A stretch of DNA of 64,000 nt. It comes from Temnothorax longispinosus (Eukaryota > Arthropoda > Insecta > Hymenoptera > Formicidae). Under the pieces are notes generated by a model. The model saw only the letters and a program-made list of their open reading frames with translations. It was not told the DNA's origin and made no database searches. The DNA lies in NCBI RefSeq assembly GCF_030848805.1, contig NC_092364.1:15295447-15359446 (forward strand). The letters run 5' to 3'. Positions 1 through 12,300 of the stretch are shown piece after piece. Positions within the stretch are counted from its first letter, which is position 1. Each line of letters begins with the position of its first letter. The position numbers and the translations under genes were made by a program.

Positions 1-537
1 CTGACTAAACATACATGTGCAGGATACCCGAGGAATTAATAATTCTAAAGCTATTTAAAGCTTAAGCGTTAAAAATATCTGAAAATGTGCTCCAGCAGAT
101 AAAGTAAATTACATCGCGACGTTATATCCATAGACGACACTCTCTCGTTGCAAAGCTGAGGCGACATTTTTACCAAGGGCGACCTCGGACTTGTCGCTTT
201 CGGGGAAGCGCGAAACGTAGTGGCACCAACACGTCAACGACTCTGTACGGCCGCAAACGTGTTCGCGCCTTTGGCGAGAATATTACACTGCGATAAAAAT
301 GATTACGCGACAAATTGCACCGCCCGCGCTTCGGGAAGGCGAAGGAAGTCAACTGCCTTTCGCCACCCCCCCGTCCCGGTTAATAGGATGAAATATCGCG
401 CGGGTGGGTAAGCGAAAAACCCGGGGGAGAGAGTCGGCAGAGAAGAGACCGCGGCAGGCAGAATCGAGAGATCTGCTCTCTCTTCAGGTATCGACGAATT
501 AAGCCCCGCAGTAGTAGTCGCTTTTGCGCCGCGCGGC

Positions 538-557
538 GCCCGGCGCCCGGCGCCCGC
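538..557. repeat. GC-only tandem CGGCGCC heptamer
   Basis: A seven-base CGGCGCC unit recurs about three times in a GC-only stretch inside a CpG-rich block. It is self-complementary in part and could form hairpins. Confidence 0.6.
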
Positions 558-2749
558 ATTCGCCGATCGCATTTTCCGGAGGTACGTTTCGGCGTGACGA
601 GATCTGATCGATTCAGCGGTTGATGCGTGGAATAAATTATCCCGCATCAGCGCTCGTGGCGTCACTTCGAAATTGATTCTCTCTATCTCCCTTCTCTATA
701 TCTCCATCTCTCATCCGGGGTCCCCTGTCTAGCCGCAGTGCCGCAGCATCGTCATGGGAACGTGCACCCTCCCCACCAAGGGGTATTCTTCTACGTACCG
801 AATGAATCCGCGCTGATCAGAATTTGTTTTAATCGATTTACCGAGTCAGCCCGCCGCTCGCGCTCACGTGTTCTCTTTCTCCTCGCTCGCCGGGGCCTCG
901 TTTCACGAGCGCCGAACCGAACTATTCGCCAACCGCACCGCGGAGTACTCCAAGTATTCGCATTACCGGCGGGGATTCACCGCGTTCGGCCGCCGCCTCC
1001 GTGATCGGGGTTTCCAAGGGGAGCATCCAGACGAGACGAGATGGGACAGGAGAGCGAGGAGAATCGAGTGAGGGACTAGGGAGAGAAGGGGGTAGGAGAA
1101 AGATATGGAACGGCGCTCTCTCGTTGCGGCATTAGATACAGGGCGGGCAGGAGTTATACGGGAACCGGGTCCGCTCGTGCGGCTACGCGCCGCGAAATTG
1201 ACTCGCTCATCCGTGTACACCCTTATAGCGACCCCACGACTGCGCAATCCATTACGGCGCCATCGGGTTACCGGGCATCGCGGATACGCTGCGGTGTTGG
1301 CTTTTTGTTTCTCTCGAGTTCTCGCCGCGCCGCGCCGGCAGAGTTCACGCAAACGAAGCCGAAGTCCGTCCGACACTTCACGTCCGCAGTAGAAATGGGG
1401 TTTACGTCAGGCACGAACGGACATCCACGAGCATTTTCCCGCGCGATCCTCTCTCTCTCTCTTATCTCCCTCTCTCTCTTTCTCTCTCTCTCGTACATAT
1501 ACGTCGCGCGCCGCACACCGGAGACGTTCCTCCGGCCGACGCGCGCGACGGACGCGGGGGAAAAAGGAGGAATCGCGTGTTAGGGCCGGATTTCCGGCTA
1601 CAGACAGGCCAGTTGCCGTCGCGTCACGTTCAGACGTATTTATTGGAAAGGGACCGATCGTGAAGTTCGAAATTGCGCCCGCGATCGGCACATTAAAACT
1701 TCAATCTCGTTACAAGCTTTATTTCATGTCCTACATTGTTCCGTCCTTATCAAGCTCTTGTATTGTTAACCATTCGCATAAAAATTGACATTGATTCGAG
1801 GAAAACAATAAATATTTCTCTCAATAAAGATCCGTTTTATACAATCCAAGTCTTTTTTACTTTGAGAGATATATGCTGCTCTATAAAATACCATCAATGT
1901 AAAGAAATTATATAGATACTCAATATACAATTATTAAGTAAAATTATTAAGCATTATTATTATAAATTATTACAATATTATTATTACAAATAAAAATTTC
2001 AAAACTAAATAATGAAGAATTATGTTTTAATCATACAAAAGAATTAAATTAATATATATAATATATCATCATTATGTTTTCATCAATATTTGCTTTGCTC
2101 AATAAAAACGAACAAGACATCAAAAACAGATATTTTCATAAAAAAGAACTGATAGCTTATATTATATTCGTATTGTTTTTTTATTTAGTTGGTTAAAGAC
2201 ATCGCGTTTGACGTTCAAACACGTTCTATTAAGTACACGAGCACTTCCATCATAACTACGTATCAAGGATTCATGTATCTTCACTCGCGGCCGATATCAA
2301 GATTTTATACCCTATTTGAAACGCACATATTGGACGTGGAAACGATCGTGGAGCACCATTGAAGACCGTCTTCTAGAGAACAATTGCATTCGTCATGTCA
2401 GAGTCGGATGCGTTCTAGATCACTATAAAATCAAGAAATAGTCGCGGACGATCCGGTTAATCCTCGTTACCGCGATAATAATGAAGTTTCCCGTTGTCAT
2501 CGCGGCTTGAGAGACGACCGCGTCGCGGCGAGCTGAGAACTTTATAGCTGGGAAAACGAGGAAAAAAGAACGAGATTTTCTCGGTGAATAGCTCTCCGGA
2601 CGAACGCCAGTATTATTTGCACCACTATCGAGATTCATGCAGAATAAAATAGCGGTAAAAATGTTTCGGACCGTTTCAATAAGAATTACGAGGATGGTCA
2701 GTGTGTGACGGCACACAGTTATAAAACCGAGAAACTCGGCAAATTAAAG

Positions 2750-2837
2750 TGCTGAGAAGAAGAGAAAAAAGAAAGAGAAAAGGACGAAAAAAAAGAAAGG
2801 AAAGAAAAAAAAGTCATTCAAAGAGAGAAAAAGAACA
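2750..2837. repeat. Polypurine (A/G) tract
   Basis: About 85 bases are almost wholly A and G on the plus strand, with runs of AAAAAAA and AGAAAG. The complement would give a Phe-rich false open frame, so that frame is not called. Confidence 0.8.
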
Positions 2838-2895
2838 GTAAGGTAAAATTGATTTGCTGCTCTGGGACTAAATCTTCTCTCGGAAAGTATATGTA

Positions 2896-2903
<8 letters not shown>

Positions 2904-2932
<29 letters not shown>
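2904..2932. repeat. (TA)n dinucleotide repeat
   Basis: About 14 uninterrupted TA units are followed by ACGCGT. Confidence 0.95.
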
Positions 2933-3560
2933 CGCGTGATGAAAACCACTATATAAAGCAACAATTAGTTTGATAGATATATAAATAGAAAATAATAATA
3001 TAATAAAGACAAAAATTATAACCGACACAGATACCTTACAAAAAAGGAAGTGTTTAAAACATTACGATCTTCATATTCAAAATTTAAAAATATCAGGATA
3101 TTTACTACTGATATTAAAAATATGCGGTAAATTGTCATTTTTTTTGAAAATTTTTTTCAAGAAAACCAACTCTTTTTTAAATCTGTCAATAAATATAACA
3201 CTAAATATTTCTTTCAAGTTAAAAGTTCTGAGATAAAATTCGTAAATGGATAATTTTTTTCAAGCGTTCGCATTTCTCTATGACAAATTAAACTTGTGGA
3301 TTTAAATTGAATATAAAGATAAGAAGACAAAGGATGAGGAAGAGCGATATACTTAGCCGACAATGTAATTACGTTTCCATCCCCATTGCTTTGTATATCA
3401 TTCCGTCCACAATGTCATTGTTATTACGCTCTATGCGGAGTGCTCGCGTGCAAATAATAATTATCTCGGGTCGGCCCGAGCCACGAGCCAGCGCGGAGAC
3501 AACGACATACGATAGTGTCCAGGGATTATTTATTATCACGCCGGCGTATCTGCGGAGGAT

Positions 3561-3592
3561 GAGAGAGAGAGAGAGAGAGAGGGAGAGAGAGG
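3561..3592. repeat. (GA)n microsatellite
   Basis: An alternating GA run with one GGG interruption. Read in frame it produces a spurious Arg-Glu repeat. Confidence 0.95.
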
Positions 3593-4113
3593 TACGGTTT
3601 GCAAATAATACGAAAAATCGATCTCGTCATTGCCGCAGGTATAATGGCACGTTGAAGATCCCATCTTCTCAACAGATTGTGCCGACGACGTTCTTTACTG
3701 TTACGTCCTTCCTCGGCCGGATACAGACGGAGGACGCTTTTGTCCGTGGAGACGCAAAAAAAAAAGATAAGAGATCTTACCGTAGCGATATATACGAAAG
3801 AACGTTGTCGCGAGGCACGTCGGAAATGTACGACCCCCTGGATGGCTTTTAGTCGGATATACTTCTATAGAGTAAAAACTTTCGTCGTTGCATTTGTCGA
3901 TGAGAGCATTCTCTTTCAGGTACCGCTGCCTTCCATCCACCCTCTCTCTCCCTCGCGCCCCATTCAATTCTTCCCAATGTCGCTTTTACTATTTTAATTC
4001 TCCACCTCAAATTTATATAGCGCGAGAACGATTCTCTCTCCGCCTTCGCAAGCGAATTCTGCGTTCGCTATCGTTTTTTATTAGCAATCGTAAAGGCAAA
4101 ATTACGGGCGTAC

Positions 4114-4372
4114 CTCGCTTGTTCAGCTGATCCTCCACTACCACGGCGGATATCATGAAGACGTTACCCACGCTCCCGCTGACGGCGAGGGAGGCCAACA
4201 GCAAAAGTCGGGCCACCCTCGACCAGGCTGACGACAAGGTCACTGGAGAAATGTCGTCGCTACTCATGTTGCTACTCATGTTGCTGATCGCCTTGCTGAG
4301 TCTTTCAGACTCGACACCGATAATATTAGCCACGGTGCTTGTCACACCGTTGTAGATCACCGTCGCATTCAT
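4114..4372 (-). CDS. First coding exon of a rhodopsin-like (class A) G-protein-coupled receptor, partial
   Basis: Seen: reading leftwards from the ATG at 4372-4370, the exon encodes 86 codons plus one base and ends at a donor (AAGCGAG|GTACGC, intron GT at 4113-4112). The N-terminus is hydrophilic and Ser/Asn-rich, with N-glycosylation sequons at N2, N31 and N35; the last two come from a 12-base tandem duplication. A hydrophobic helix follows at about residues 55-79. It contains G69-N70, the Gly-Asn pair that marks TM1 (N1.50) in class A receptors, then E80-D81-Q82-L83-N84-K85-R86 at the start of intracellular loop 1. The leftover G is the first base of a Gly codon, suiting the common loop pattern K-R-G-N. 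Known: such receptors sit in the plasma membrane and couple ligands to G proteins. Inferred: the gene continues left through introns. TM2-TM7 were not recognised here, so ligand and subfamily stay open. The reading as a GPCR exon is strong; the exact receptor is not. Confidence 0.82.
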
Positions 4373-4392
4373 TCTGAAACTGAAAACAAAAA
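4373..4392 (-). promoter_or_regulatory. Tandem splice acceptors 5' of the receptor start codon
   Basis: On the minus strand the bases before the ATG read TTTTGTTTTCAG, TTTCAG, A, ATG. There are thus two AG acceptors 6 nt apart (AG at 4381-4380 and at 4375-4374) behind a T-rich tract. The coding exon therefore starts at 4379 or 4373, and the 5' UTR must begin in at least one further exon at higher coordinates. Use of either site would not alter the protein if the upstream exon is non-coding. Confidence 0.6.
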
Positions 4393-6154
4393 TAGATCGT
4401 TACTTATAGAATGGTTTTACGCTACAATAAAGCGATAATAAATAAACCTGCTGGTTGATGGATACTTCAACATCATTGAATTGAGACAGGCTAAGATTTC
4501 AATAAAGATCGTAATGAGAATCTGCACTCACTTTCAAATACGAATTACAATTTACAATTGCAATTTATCGACTGAGCCTATATATTTAACTAGATACTTT
4601 CCTCGGGAGTATCTCACGGATGATTAGCGACAAAGGCAACAAAGTTTATCTTCGATGAGCAACACATCCCTTCCGTCTTTCACCAATTTAAAGGACGGTT
4701 CATGGTGGTCTGCAAGTCTGGAACACGGAGGAAACGAGGCTGAAGCTATTCGATATCACGCTATTACACGGAGAGAGGCCCTTTGAAGATTAGGGCCGAC
4801 AAGACCATACCGACCACCCTAATTGTGAATTATCGATCGGACCACGGTGTGGGGATAGTCACCTGTTCCGACCGTGGCCCATGTTAGGTTTCCACAATAT
4901 CCTCGTTGTCGCTAACAACATCTGCGCAATATCATGGTAATTAGCAAATATAAGTGTCGTGGCACGCAGTCAGATAACAGCTGACGCTGTACGGAACGTT
5001 GGAAAAGAACGTTTTAGAATTTAAGGATGCATAATACTCGTCTAAACTATCTTTCATCTTTGAGAAGAAGTTTTACGGACACGCTAGCTTGCATGAATAA
5101 AAAGAAAATGCCTTTGCTTCTGTTTTTCAAAAAATGTGTTTCGCAAAATATGAAGAAAGATATTAGAGATTTTATTTGCTTATGGTGAAAATTAAAATAT
5201 TCATTTCAATATAAATAAAAAATCGCAATAAAGGCTATATAATTTGTAAACCGAGAAAGTAATTTGTTATCTGTAAAAGTATATTATATTTTTACGGATA
5301 CGATTAAAAGCTTAGTTAGATTTTATTTGATCCTTTGATATTATAGTGTATATTATTTTATTTTGTATGAATGACAAAATTATACAATAAGATTATCACC
5401 AATTATAATGTTGAGATATAATGCTAATCGTAATAAAATCTTCAAAAGACATCTTCCATTTTTCAACGTCCAAAATATAAAACATTTACATTTATAATTT
5501 CTTATATACAAACTTTTAAACTCTTCTTTTCAATCTTGCGCACGTAAATGACAAAAATATAGGTCATGTGTTTTAATTTAGATTATTATGTTTATTATTA
5601 TAATTTATATGATTAACATTAATATTAATTGTACCTACTATCAATTTATGTATGAAGCTTATCTATTCTGCTATATTCTACACGTGAATAGAAATGTCTC
5701 GGGTGTGCCCATAGCGTTTCCAAAGTGGATCTTAAATTTTCATTAGCAAATGAAGCCTCGGGCGGCCATTTAAATGTTTAACACGGTCTATTCCGCCGGG
5801 CGGCGGGCACGAAGAAATTGATCGCGAAAATTGCGTTTAATAATAAAGCTGCATCATCACTCTTTCTTCCGATCGACAAGCCATCGTTCGTTACTTATAG
5901 AAATATTTTCACTTGTTGCATTAGGGCTTGAAATGGCGAGCCCCTCGAGCCAATAATCTCATCAATCCCATTACGTGATCTTTCACGCACATCGACGTCG
6001 AATCAATTTCCCCGCGACGTCGCCGGTATCTTTTCCTAATTGAAAAACGACTTCTGCGAGTGAGCGAGACACCATTCATGCCGTGGAAAAAGCGGTAACT
6101 GCAAATTCCCGCTTCCATCTTCGCGCGAAAGAGGATCAGCCGGGAATGATCGAT
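4380..6154. other. Non-coding DNA upstream of the receptor exon
   Basis: This is 5' intron or upstream DNA of the receptor gene. Positions 4600-4990 have balanced composition and include a short inverted repeat (GACCACGGT near 4839 against ACCGTGGCC near 4872). Positions 5040-5690 are AT-rich. Nothing in the region reads as a domain-bearing exon. Confidence 0.55.
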
Positions 6155-6507
6155 GTTCGTTGTATACGAGATGTCCCAAAACTCGATCTCACTTCTAAGG
6201 CTTTCTTCGACCTTTTAAAGATTCTTCATGGATAAGAACTGAATTGATCACTATTCAGTTTTTCATGAACTGTTAATTTTTATTTTTGACATTGTAAATT
6301 TTTGATATTAGATATATCTTGATATATCTATGTCCGTTAAAGTAAAAACCAACTGGAATTGTATAAATATACTAAACTTTTGCCATTTATTGTGTAATTT
6401 GCGAGACTCGCTGTTCCTAATTGCTCGCGATTCAAAAGATACGAAAATAAAAAGTCCACAGGCCGAATAAATGTCACGATGATTTTAAAACACCCTGTAC
6501 AAAGAAC
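6155..6507. mobile_element. Relic element with degenerate terminal inverted repeats
   Basis: The left end begins GTTCGTTGTATAC and continues into GATGTCCCAAAAC. The reverse complement of the right end begins GTTCTTTGTACAG and continues into GGTGTTTTAAAA. The two ends therefore form an inverted repeat of about 25 bp with several mismatches around a 300-bp AT-rich core. The right-end word TACAGGGTGT resembles terminal motifs common in insect interspersed repeats (knowledge, not checked). No transposase frame is present and no target-site duplication is clear. I read it as an old MITE-like copy; chance end similarity is the alternative. Confidence 0.5.
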
Positions 6508-6526
6508 TTGTACGTCTTACGAATTC

Positions 6527-6538
6527 GGGGGGGGGGGG
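6527..6538. repeat. Poly-G run (G12)
   Basis: Twelve consecutive G residues follow GAATTC. Confidence 0.95.
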
Positions 6539-7447
6539 AGTACGACTCTTACGTCCGCTTTAAGCGGCTTTTAAATTGTAGATCTATTTCGAGAGGTGTC
6601 TCCGACTGTCTGACTACTCGACGAGACGTATAGATTACAATCTCATTGCTACACCTTGCGAAAGTGGATCTCATTCGCGATGCAAAAAGATGCAAACGGT
6701 CCCATCGGCGGAAGAGAGCATCTCACGTTTCACGAGTCTCCTCCAATCCCGTTCGAATGTATGCGTAAAAAACGAGTTACACGTTCGTCCTCTCGAACCT
6801 AGGAGCGCGCGTCTACCAAAGCGCGCAACGATGGATGTGCTTACAACGGGATGTTGACGGAGAACCACCAGGGTCCATCGACGGTAGATCCTGAATGAGC
6901 TAAATTACAAGAAGATGTGATTGCGTCTCCGCGCATAGGAAAAAAAAAAGAAAGAGGAGGATTGACTCAGAAATCTGGGATGTTAACGGGGCATACGAAT
7001 GCAGTCTTTTGAATTATTCCGACTGTACGGCGAAATCTACTCTCCCGCTTTACAATTGAGATCTCCACACACAATCTCCATACACGAGGAGCCACAAAAT
7101 TCGGCTATTGCCACGTCCCCCGGACGGATTGTCGCTTTATCTATTTGGAGATGCGCGCGGCGGAGAAAGAGACGGAGAGAGCCAGTCGTCTAGTCCGAGC
7201 ACTCCGAGCCCGAGTAGACCGACGCGCGACGGCGACATTGTCCCCTCGACACGTCTTGCAGTCGGAAATTTCATATTTCCATTCATACAGGCGGCGGAGG
7301 CGCGAGAGTCGTCTTACATATGACTCGACCCGTGAATGCAGACGGCAGGAAACCCCGCGAGATCTATTGTTACACCCAGCAGTCTCGCTCCGCGCGGTGA
7401 TATCGGATTTCGGTGGGATCGATGATAGCCGGGGATACAGTTTAACA

Positions 7448-7460
7448 CCCCCCCCCCCCC
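7448..7460. repeat. Poly-C run (C13)
   Basis: Thirteen consecutive C residues are followed by GCGCGCC. Assembled length at such runs is often unreliable. Confidence 0.95.
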
Positions 7461-8880
7461 GCGCGCCAAGTCTAGTCTATGTCCGTTTCTCGTGCCTCGT
7501 ATCCGACGGACGGGGGATAAAGTGCGGTGTTTAATTGCAACGATAGCGCTCGCACACGTTTAATTGCCACCCCTCGCCACTTGTGTACCCCGATCGACCG
7601 CCGTCCGTGCTGGCGGAAGTCGCGCTAAAATTTTTACGGCGTCGACATACGCGGATACGGGCGCTTGCGACCCACCCGAAAAAGAACGTGTATGACAATC
7701 TTCCGGACGACCGTTCCGGTCGGCGCGCATTTCGACTTTTTACGACTCATTAAAGCGGCCGAAATCGAAATTACGGCGCCGCGATATATACCATGTTTTA
7801 TTGACGATAAAGCCGGCGAGGAGTAATTAGGTTCGTATCAAGTTTGCAAACTGCTTCATTTTAAGACTTTCGGAACTCCGCACACCCGCGTACGCGCGCG
7901 AGTGCCATCGATGCTCGAGGAGTGGCGCCGTTAATTTGCATGAAAGTAATCCGCAAATGAATATTCACCCGGCATATCATTAAGACCGTGAAAGGGGACG
8001 CGCGGGCCAGCCAGAGTTAAGAGTTAATGTTCACGCGTCCGTAACGATCAAAACATGTTCATTCCGTATTTATATATGTAAACCGTCGCGGAACTCACAG
8101 TACAAAATAAACATGAGCCTTCCTGCCAATTTAACAAGCTTTCGATGTCGCCTTACTCCGGTCCCGAGCGAGGAGCTACCGATCTAAATAATCTAAATAA
8201 TTAATAAACCATCATGAGAACGTATCGAATAACGCAAAAGCGAATGACACATTTTTAACGTTAAACGATCTGTGCAATTACGCGCCATTGCCTTTATACG
8301 TCTTACCCTGAAGTATAGTTATGGATTGGATATATAACGCTATAACTCTTTTAATCCAAGAGGAGACGTTGTAAAGTAGATTCTTGAGCCATCGCGCGCC
8401 GATCGGCCGCGTATAAACCGTCGATGGACGATTACAGGGCGGAAAATAAAATTTCTGCGGGAAAACGTACGTGCCGGTGTGATAAAGGCGACAACAAATT
8501 TCGCGGATGGCGGGAGTTACGCGATTACGTGACGCGTCGGCCGGGAAGGTTACGAGAAAGTTTCTGGAGTGTAAAGTGGGCTTAAGGCAGCCGGAGGATA
8601 AGAAGTCACCGAGGCGAGGCTTTATGAGGAAGAGAGGGTTATAGAAAGAGAGACGGCGTAGTCGTGAGAATGTACACGGCTAAGCAAAAAATTCCTCTAG
8701 AAAAGTGCTCGAAACGGCCCGGAAGTTTCACGGCACCCGGATCCCCTTGACATCCGGGTCACGTACACCGGCATCTTTTAATAAATAATGCATCGTCGAT
8801 ATTTGGTGCGAGATGCTGTAATTTCCCGCGACTACATTTTTGACATGCTTTTACGAGGGACAGAACGGAATTAATAAAAA

Positions 8881-9300
8881 CGTGAAAATTATGACGACTT
8901 ACAATACAGTCTGAAAACAAAAAACATTCTACAATATATTTTTCAACGACAAATATAATTAACAGTCATTTTTTAATTATTTAAATTTAAGCTACTTGTT
9001 AAATCAATATAATTTCTTCATGTTTCACTCAAGCTATCTATATTTATAAGTAAATATTTAGTTTTAAAAAAATTATATAAATAAATGGTTAATTAACTAA
9101 AGTTAATTAACTAATGGAGGTTAATTAACTCTCCATATTAAAATTATAGAAATTATATATTTCAAATTTAATTTATTGTTTTTTATGTCTTTCACGTATG
9201 GCGATCTGTTAATGTTAAAAATGAGTAATTGCAAAATAAAAAACCGTTTATTCATTGCAAATTGAATTGTTACATCCACTACGATACTACGATACCTGAA
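8881..9300. other. AT-rich block with repeated GTTAATTAACT
   Basis: Mostly A and T. The palindromic word GTTAATTAACT occurs three times, at 9088-9098, 9102-9112 and 9120-9130. The third copy sits in a larger near-palindrome flanked by TGGAG and TCTCCA. No coding signal. Confidence 0.75.
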
Positions 9301-12300
9301 TTTTAAGATTATGGAAGACCAACCGAGGAGAGAACGGCGAGACTGCGTAACACGATCTTGAGCAGAAGGAAATTTTTATTAGCTCCTTTTTCGCGCGCAA
9401 AAAACCTGAATCCTAAAAGCACGCACCCACCATGCAGGTAGATCCCTTCATAATCTCGACCTCTTTATCTCCTTGCCCGCCCTCTGTAGTATCGTCTTAC
9501 CTAAATGGATTTTAAATCATGTGAAACACAGCATCGCACCGATTACTATTTCTGTCCGCGACAGGAATGAATTTTTAGTTAGCTATTACTGGCGTGCGTA
9601 TCATTACGCGCGACCGCCGCAAATCGTCTCGAATGGTCTACGAACCGGTATTCTGCGTATTCTTTTTTATTTCACCGCCTTATTTATCGCATAACTTTCT
9701 GACGACGGTGTCGCTCGTAAATCGAGAACTTCGGTGTCGCACTTAAATTTCTTGCTTTTTGCTCGCGAGATCCTCGATAATACGTCACGCGCTTACTACG
9801 GCGTAAGCGCCACGCACCACGGCAATTATGCATGCAGAAGAACAATTATAAATTATAAGTCGAGATTAAAAATGGTATCAACGTATATATCAGACTTGCC
9901 GCCACTTCTTAATGAAAATTTAGTACAATATTATTTCTGAGTAAAAAGTAAAACCAACTTAGAACGCTCGATAATAAAACCAATACAGTGAGGTAATAAA
10001 TGGGCTATGAGAGTACAATGCGGTTGTTGGTGCGTAAATTGATAGTAATTTCATCAAATTAATAGTAATTTATTTAAAATTAATAATAAGTAGTAACCAA
10101 ATAAATAACATTTACTTTGCCAGTAAATAACTAAAACCAACAATAACTATCTAATAGTAATCCGATATTATTTTTCTTACATTCTACGATCACCAAATTT
10201 GTAACCAAGTCTCAAATTAAAATCTAAAGATTGAGATGAAAAATAAACTTTCGTCGCACGTATTTTCATCTCCGATGTTTAATTCGTAGAAAGTTCTTTC
10301 AAAATTACGTAAATATCTCCGAAAATACTCCAAATTACTTAAGAAATCTTAAAGAAATGTAGATATAAAAAATACCTTACATTCCATATAACCATTATGG
10401 CACAACAATTTAAATTTTTCCTAATGAGGAAAATCGCTTTCCATTCGCAACATATTATATCAGGTTTTGCACGCTTTTTTTCTTTTTTAAGCGGCACAAT
10501 AACGCATATTATGTGTCATTCAATACGTTATACTGCACACAATATCCATGCATTTAATGCACGTGGCATTATATTCCTGGGCTTAATAATAAAATCGATT
10601 AAACTGTCATTGACGCAAGATGTTTAATACCTTCCACCGCAGGAAATTTCTGCACGCTCTTCTATTTGCTTTATTTATTCCCTTAAACAATACACCGCGC
10701 TCGACGAAAGAATCCATTAAATGGCCTTGAAGCACAGTAGATCCCACCTGGCCTCGATCTTTTGTGTGACCGAGCACAATCGGTCGGCAATTTCGAAATA
10801 TTAATAGAGGAACTGATGCTGTGCGAATACGAGGTACACGGATCTCTTTATTGCGCGTCCCCTCCCAAAAAAAAGGACACCCACGCGCGGAAGAAAAACA
10901 AGATTGGTACTGCCAGCATTGTAGTATATCGTATCGCAATATTGCTAAGAGAATTAAAATGGAGAATCTCAATAGGAGCTTCTTTATGCCACGCTCTAAA
11001 GCAAACGCGCGTTCATAATATCGCCAATATATATTGCGAGCATAATAGGTATCGCGAGCGGCGGCCTGTGTCACAATCGAACAATACCGAGTCGAGATAT
11101 GCGATCCCGTGTACGATCCGCGCCGGAACGACGGATTTTTCATTACGGAACGTTTCCCCCCGTTTTTTAATTAATACGATTCGAGGCAGGAATGCGACGG
11201 GGCGCGGCGCGACTTTGTCCACGCGAGCGCGAGCGCGCGATCTGCATAGAATTCCGCCCTTTAAAATCTGCATCGTTAATTTCCGTCAGAACATCTGACG
11301 CGTACAAAAATGTGCCACGTGCATATGACAAGCGTCTAACTCGATCCTTTATCCGGACCGGGAACCGGGATAACGAACCGGCGCGGCGCGGCGCGCGCGG
11401 ATTTAACTTGTCGAGCTGACGGCGCGGCGCGAGCGCGAGCGGACGATCGGCGCGGCGCGGCGGAACGACGACGACGACGGCAAGAATTCCATCCGCTATT
11501 TGTTAACATCTTTTCGAGATTAAATTTTAATCCCACACGGCGAATTGGCTTAACTGAAATCTCCTTAGTGTGTAGCGCCGCTACGGAACTGGATTTAAAT
11601 CGTTTCACGCTACGCTGCCAGATTAGGTTGCTCCCGAGAGCGCAGCTGGAATTGATATTTTCAGTACCGTGACCGTCGCCCGAGGGAAACTATTAAGTGC
11701 ACGCTCGTTTCCTTTAAGTGTGTATGCAACGTAGATAAGTAGCTCGTCTATATATCCGCGTTCGTTTCCTTTCTCTTCGCCTTTCGTTTCTCTATTGTTT
11801 AAGACGCTGTCCCGAAAAATCAACAAAATATAATTAACACTTCCTGGAAAAATTACATTAGAAAATTAAGCGAGAAATAAGGAATTCTTCTCTTTACATC
11901 TCTATTTCCTTGAATACAGGATGCCCAACTTTTACCATTGAATCAACTGTTAATGACAGATTCGTTAAGAAACTTAGCCGTCAACTTCCCCGTCTTTGCA
12001 ATTAGGCTTTTCCCATCAAATTTTCCGCGTTAATTAAACATCGAATTCAAATTTCCAATCAAGTCCAAGACTCCGATTCAAGGAATCAATCGTTAATTCT
12101 AAACTTGGCAGAATTAAACACAAGTGTCTTTTCCTTCAAAATTATTTTGTGACAAAAAACATATTAGGGAAATAAAAACAGATATCGCGTTGATAAGTTT
12201 GAAACACAATTGGAAAATACAAATGTAATTAACATAAATTTTAACGTAAATACAAGATGCTTTACTTCTAAATATAAATCATCTAGATAAAAAGAAGACT

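Larger units (their letters stand above)
1..4113. other. Non-coding stretch left of the receptor exon, probably its intron
   Basis: If the receptor continues leftwards, this is its next intron. I looked on the minus strand for a TM2 segment (an N-x-x-L-A-x-x-D type pattern) and saw none. Positions 160-1690 are GC- and CpG-rich with pyrimidine tracts (about 665-730 and 1440-1495) and purine tracts (about 1045-1110). Positions 1690-2200 and 3040-3310 are strongly AT-rich. Open frames here overlap on both strands and carry low-complexity residues such as RERERER, so they are not called. Confidence 0.6.
6508..8880. other. CpG-rich non-coding block
   Basis: The GC-rich part (about 6640-7720) holds several overlapping frames on both strands without recognisable domains. 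From 7720 to 8880 the sequence alternates short CpG clusters with AT-rich words such as TTTAATTGC and ATTAAT. Homopolymers flank the richest part: G12 at 6527-6538 and C13 at 7448-7460. No exon is supported. Confidence 0.5.

Noticed and set aside
1896..1906. AATGTAAAGAA, shared with the miR-1 mature sequence
   Set aside because: The rest of the mature sequence differs and no complementary arm forms a precursor hairpin; AT-rich chance match.
2423..2716. Minus-strand frame considered as a further receptor exon
   Set aside because: It lacks the TM2 or TM3 motifs of class A receptors and its hydrophobic stretches are not helix-length in the right order.
10607..11298. Overlapping 178-codon frames on both strands
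   Set aside because: Open in antisense to each other because of the CpG-rich composition; no domain, no splice logic.
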